Source of the DNA: Hirsutella rhossiliensis
Lineage: Eukaryota > Ascomycota > Sordariomycetes > Hypocreales > Ophiocordycipitaceae
Reading direction: 5' to 3'
Assembly: GCF_020360975.1 (NCBI RefSeq)
Contig: NW_025408669.1
Span: 7,192,001 to 7,256,000 of the forward strand
DNA: 64,000 nucleotides
This document shows positions 59,341-64,000 of the stretch, piece after piece (position 1 is the stretch's first letter; each line of letters opens with the position of its first letter). Below the pieces are notes generated by a model. It was given only the letters and a program-made list of their open reading frames with translations. It was not told where the DNA came from and did not search any database. The position numbers and the translations under genes are program-made.

Positions 59341-62300
59341 GCCCTTATAGAAAGGGTAAAGCTAAATACCTAGGCCGGTAAGCGTATAGAGGAGGTCTTA
59401 GTCTATACTTATCCCCTACTTAAGAAATCCGGGTTTTAGCCCTAGGCTCTTTTAGACCTACTTTAGGAAAAGGGGCCTTAAGGAGGAAATTAAGTCCTAT
59501 AAGAAAGGGGGGCTTCTTTAAAGATAAGTCCTTAAAAAGGGGGCCTTTAAGAAGAATAAGTCTTAATTAAGCTAGGGGCCCTTCTCTAGGATAAGTCCTA
59601 ATTCCTCTCTTCGGCTATAGATATCTCCTTCCTCCTACGTACTATTAGCTCCTCTCGTAGACTCTTAAGGCGGGCTTCTAAGGATAGCTTCTCTTAAACG
59701 TCTTCTAGCCTAATTTACTATAAAAAGATAGCTAGCTTCTACTTTAGTAAGGGCTTCGTAAGACTATCGGCTTTTATTAATGCCGTTAGAACTTAACGGA
59801 TAGAAATAAGTCCCCTTTAGACCTCTTAGCGTAACTAATACTAGTAGATATCGATATACTATAGCCGGGTCGATAGCTTACTATTTTCCTCTATAAGAAT
59901 CTATATAGTCTATATATTATCGTATTTTATAGCTAACGGGGTCGGGATTTATAGTCGTAGAGATATTAGTAGCTAGCTAAGAAAAATCGCTTCTTTTAAC
60001 GCTTTTAAAAGAGCTAGTAGCTTTGCCTCTATACTAGAAGTCGTAACGGTAGCTTGCTTCGAAGCTTTCTAAGCAATAGTTCCTCTAAAAAGGGATATAA
60101 TATACCCCTATAAGCTCTTTCTATTTAAGGAATTATCTATAAAGGACGAATCGCTCTAATAAAGGAAGATTTCGGTAGCTTATTTTTTCTTTTCTAGCCC
60201 TCCTAGGCGTAGACTATATAATCTCGTTAAATAGAGATAAAGGATTACTTAGTCTACTACTTCTTAGTACCTAGGGCTAGGATTCTAGTTATACCTAGCT
60301 AGCTAGGAGTCCGTAAAAGAGATATCCGGTCTAGTAGAAATAGCTAAAAAAAGCAGGGAGCCTACCTTTTATTAGTATTAGTGTTTCTCTTACTCCCTAG
60401 CTTAAAAGGACGGATTAAGTAAAAGCTCTTTATCTAATATAGGCGTAGAGGGAAGCTTCTTATCGAGGGAATTAAGGAGGAATTTATAAGCGACCTTATC
60501 GATATAGGCGTCCTAGGTAAGCTAGATAGTCCGTTAGGACCTATTTCGAAGGATTTATATCCCTAGGAACTACTTTAGCTCTCCTAGCTTAGTTATCTTA
60601 TACCTTTATTATAGGCCTCGTATAGCCTCCCTAGTAGTAGCTTCTTCCTCTTTTAGGTACGCTTAGATAATATCGTCGACGTAGAAGAAGACTATGATTT
60701 TACCCTTCTATATTATATACGGTTCCTAAGGGACTTTTATAAAGCCTAGGGCTTTAAGGGAACCTATTAAATGCTATTACTATAAAAGGGGTGATCTTCG
60801 TAGTCCGTATAGAGCTTTCCTAAGCTATAGAACCTTTCCTAGCTATTAAAAGCTTAGTAGAAGGCGTATATAAATAACTTCTTTTTCTTCCTTAAGTAGG
60901 TAGTTAATAAAGGCGTTAACTATATCTATCTAATTAAGTTCGAGGTCGAATTCTACTACTATAGCTATAAGGGTCCGAAAAGACATCCTTACTAAGGTGG
61001 TTGCCTTAGTAGGTAGATCCCCTTTCTCCTATTAATTCCTATAGATAACTAGCTAGGCTTTATACTTTTAAAGGAAGCTGTATTTATTAGTCTTATAGAT
61101 AAAGACCTACTTATAGCTAAGGACCTATTTTCCTCTTACCTTTTCCTTAAGGACCTCTTCGAAAGACCCTATCTCTTTATATAAGGTTAGGTGGTCTTTC
61201 TAGGCCTAGAAAAACTAGTCTTTAAAGGGGTGTTTCTCTAGCTGCTTTTAGTTTACTAGTAGGTCCGGGAGGTCTCTTTTATATACCTTCCTTGCTAATA
61301 TTAGCTAAAATAGCCGGCCTACTATAAACGCTCTATAGGAACCGTCTTCTATTAGTGTTAGGTAAAAGTCGGAAAAACGATCGAAATAAGAGAGATATTA
61401 GTCTTCTTTTATATCGGGCCCTATACCTTCCTTTACTTCTTAAAGTAGGGATAAAAAGGCAGCCGGGTAATCCTTTAAGAGAGGTACCTTTCCTACCCCC
61501 TTAGGGGCTAAGATAGGAAAACTAACTAAAAAAGCTACTTCTAGATCTTCTTCTTACGTAGGAGGAGGCGTAGGTAGGTAGGCGTATTCTAGCTCTACCG
61601 CTTTTCTATAGTCTCCTTCTTTGTCTAGATTATCTAATCTAGTAGCTTCCTCTTTTTTAAAGTCGGCGTTATCCTTAACTACTTCGACGTCGGTTTCTTC
61701 TTTTATTTCCTCGTCTAAGACCTCTTCTTAAGACTATTAAGAAGGGGGGATTTAGATCTTTTAAATTAGCTAACGTTAAGAGAGTAAGAGGGGCTATTAA
61801 TCCCTCTTTCCGTTAAAAAAGCTAGATTCGTCGAAAATTATATCCCTAGTTAAAATAACCTTCTATAGAAGAGGAATCTAAATCCGGAAGATATTCGTAA
61901 AATTATAACTAACGAGGTAACTAATAAAGGCTCTAGGATTAAGCTTTCTTTTCTTCTTCCTTTTTAGCTATATATCGGTAGTTATAGCGTATGCCTTATA
62001 GCTATAGGTATAAAGGTAGGCTAGCGAAGCCCTCTTCTTCGTAAAGAGCTTAAGGGGGGATTTTTAATTTATTCCTTAGGTCTTAAAAAGGGTCTCTAAG
62101 TCCCTATAGTCCCTTAGTCCCCTAGGGTCCCTTAGGGTCCGGTTCTAAAGGTAATAGGCGGTCTTAACGACTTCCCTCTAAAGGTCGTATAGAAGCCTTA
62201 TAGTAAGTCTTATTATATAGGCCCTTTCTATTATAGCACCCCTTAATCTTTCTGCCCCTCCGTTCTAGGCCTAGGTATTCGGTGCTAACGGGAGGGGTAA

Positions 62301-63480
62301 AATACTCCTTTTTCGAAGCTAATTTAAGATATCCTTTATAAATAGCTCTCCGTTAAACCGTATATTCTTTACCTTATAGCTAAAGTAGGATTTTATCTAG
62401 TTAATAAAGTCCTAGAAGGCAGACTAGTTATACTTACTTAGGTAGGTCTATAAGAAATAAGGGAAAACTATCCCTAAAAAGGCGTCTATATAAAACATTA
62501 CCTTAATAAAGCTTTCCTAATCCTTAGAGACGTCGGTCTAGTCGACCTAAATTTCCTTATATAGCTAGTCCGGCCGTATTAGGGTCCGTCTAGAAATTCG
62601 TCTCCTAGTCTTCCCTTAGCCGTAGTATTCGCATTCGACGGTCTTTAGGCCCCTTATTTATACGCCCTATTATTAGCCTAGCTTATATAAAGCTAGGGGG
62701 CCTAGGTAACTAAGTCGTGCGTGCTAAAGAAGACTGTCTCCTTAGGCTGCTAGAAGAGGGTCCTTTAAACCTACCCTCTTAGTAGGGAAAGCTAACTTCT
62801 CGAGAGATTCCTTCCTAAGGATAGGTCGGAATTCGAGAATAAATTAACCGAATTTTTCCTCGATAAGCCTAATAGTCTAATTCTTCTAGACTAGCCTCGT
62901 AGGCTTAAACGTCGTATCTTAAAAGATCCCTTCCTTTTAAAGAAAGCGGAAGGAAATTAGGCTTATTAAAAATTAAGGGTAAAAAGCTACCCTTTTTCGT
63001 CGAAGAATTTATATAGATCTATTAGGTAATTTTATCGTAAAATTCACCCTTCTATACCCCTCTATCCGTATAGTTAATTCCCCGGTAATAAGATATTCCC
63101 TCTATACCTTCTTAAAGGACCGGAATTATAAGAGTATATTATAGATATCGAGGGAAGTACTAGAGTTAAGGATAGCTGATTTTCGTAGGGGATAGTCGGA
63201 GGGTCCTAACGGTTAGTCTTACTAATTTATAGGGAAGACGAATGCCGGATTTACTATACTAACGATTTTTCCTCGAATTTACGGCTCGAATAAGGGCAGC
63301 GGCGTTAGTTACTATTTCTTAGTAACCCGAATCTCGTCTATCTTCTTCTATAACGAGGGGTCCTCCTTAAGAGACTATTATATCGTTTCTTATAGCCTCT
63401 TTAAAGGGTTAAATCCTTTAGGTCGGTTTTCCTCGAAGACCTACTAGTATTATAATAATCGATAACCTAGGGATTTATAT
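59341..63480 (-). pseudogene. Copia Y2 pol, RIP-degraded
   Basis: This minus-strand element is the relative of Y1 without the Mutator-like insertion. From high to low coordinates: integrase, with GKTRRRISRRTL (about 62620-62585) and VDW/TD-type sequence following, then the core to about 62200; Copia reverse transcriptase with an intact YVDDII at 60669-60683; RNase H to about 59830; and a C-terminal EALTKVEASYL segment (about 59760-59725) of the kind that ends Copia pol (DxLTKxL). CpG is well kept and a few TpG remain, so Y2 is younger than Y1 or less mutated. Gag was not identified. Confidence 0.75.
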
Positions 63481-64000
63481 ACTAAGCAGCCGTTTCGTTA
63501 TTTAGTCTTCTATTTCTTCGAGGAATCCTCGTCCCGATCTAGAAGGTCTGCTTAAAAACCACCCCTCTTTATACCTTATTGCTAATATTAATAAAGAGGT
63601 TCGATTTCGACTAGTTTCCTAATTTTTCGACTAATAGACTAAAAGGTCTATTAAGAGACTAGTCGAGCCGGTCTAACTAACGGGACCGGGGCCGGGCCCG
63701 GAGTAAGATATAGAGCCGGGGCCGGGGCCGTAGCTATAGTTAACGACAGCGTTAAGGCTCTCGAGGGAAGAGGAGCCGAAGGAGCAACAGCCATAGTAGC
63801 AGTAGCGGGAGCCGTAGTAATAGGGGCTGTAGCAGCTATAAGGGCAGCAGGTCGAGCCGTCTAGGTCGAGTGCTAGCTACGAAGGAATAAGACTGCTTAC
63901 TATTATACTCTAGTAGCCTCTTCGTCTAGTTCCTAGCTAGCCTCTCGAAAGATAGTCGAGTAACCGTTACTAATAGGCTTTATTAGTAGAGATATATCCT
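63481..64000. other. Less mutated GC-rich end of window with Ala/Gly-rich frame
   Basis: From about 63660 the sequence is GC-rich with GCCGGGGCCGGGG repeats and retains CpA (AGCAACAGCCATAGTAGCAG near 63781-63800). On the plus strand, 63660-63850 reads as a stop-free Ala/Gly/Val-rich stretch (EGATAIVAVAGAVVIGAVAA), then stops. It could be the 5' end of Y2, a gag-type low-complexity region or another element running off the edge. No call is made. Confidence 0.3.

Noticed and set aside
1..64000. CRISPR array, tRNA, rRNA or bacterial operon features
   Set aside because: No regular spacer-repeat array, cloverleaf or ribosomal segment was seen. The RIP pattern and LTR elements indicate a fungal nuclear region.

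Overview
The window is a gene-poor, transposon-only block from the genome of a filamentous ascomycete (Pezizomycotina). I could not support one intact host gene, tRNA or rRNA. The main clue to the organism is base context. CpA and its complement TpG are nearly absent over most of the 64 kb, TpA is in great excess, and CpG, CpT and CpC remain. That is the footprint of repeat-induced point mutation (RIP), which acts on C in CpA within duplicated DNA. Former CAA, CAG and TGG codons read as stops almost everywhere, so nearly every coding region here is a RIP pseudogene. I recognised families from motifs that survive RIP. The species cannot be named.

Regions 1-35.6 kb form a nest of LTR retrotransposons that can be unpacked from target-site duplications. 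The outermost host is a minus-strand Gypsy-type element (M1; pieces 6576-11029, 17985-18359, 33788-35642). A second element of the same broad family (M2, 11030-17984, minus, 186-bp LTRs, duplication TATAG) lies inside it. So does a plus-strand Copia element (Copia-2, 18360-33787, 568-bp LTRs, duplication ATATA). Copia-2 is split by a plus-strand chromodomain Gypsy (G2-A, 19427-28789, 450-bp LTRs). G2-A in turn holds two insertions that have escaped RIP: a solo Copia LTR (20462-21026) and a 950-bp element with 118-bp perfect terminal inverted repeats and a 9-bp duplication (26798-27747). On the left, Copia-1 (981-6575) abuts M1 and has lost its 5' end to a third M2-type element (L, 1-980, plus strand).

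Region 35.6-45 kb holds an unclassified degraded stretch, then a minus-strand Copia of another family (Y1; 38062-39573 and 42804-about 44880). Y1 is split by a Mutator-like DNA transposon (39574-42803), whose transposase is itself split by a 375-bp repeat (X1) that occurs a second time, inverted, at 37682-38061. Region 45-53 kb is a third Gypsy lineage (Z, plus), followed by an unrecognised open frame (51691-52827). Region 53.3-58.8 kb is a truncated second copy of the chromodomain Gypsy (G2-B). Region 59.3-63.5 kb is a second Y-type Copia (Y2, minus).

The most interesting points are the two unmutated islands inside saturated RIP DNA. The solo LTR shows what the mutated LTRs looked like before RIP. 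The inverted-repeat element looks like a Mutator-type carrier of a captured proline/glutamine-rich sequence. Also notable are an extra frame downstream of integrase in the L/M1/M2 family and the unknown frame behind element Z. Boundaries given to the base (LTRs, inverted repeats, duplications) were read directly. Boundaries of domains and degraded frames are approximate.
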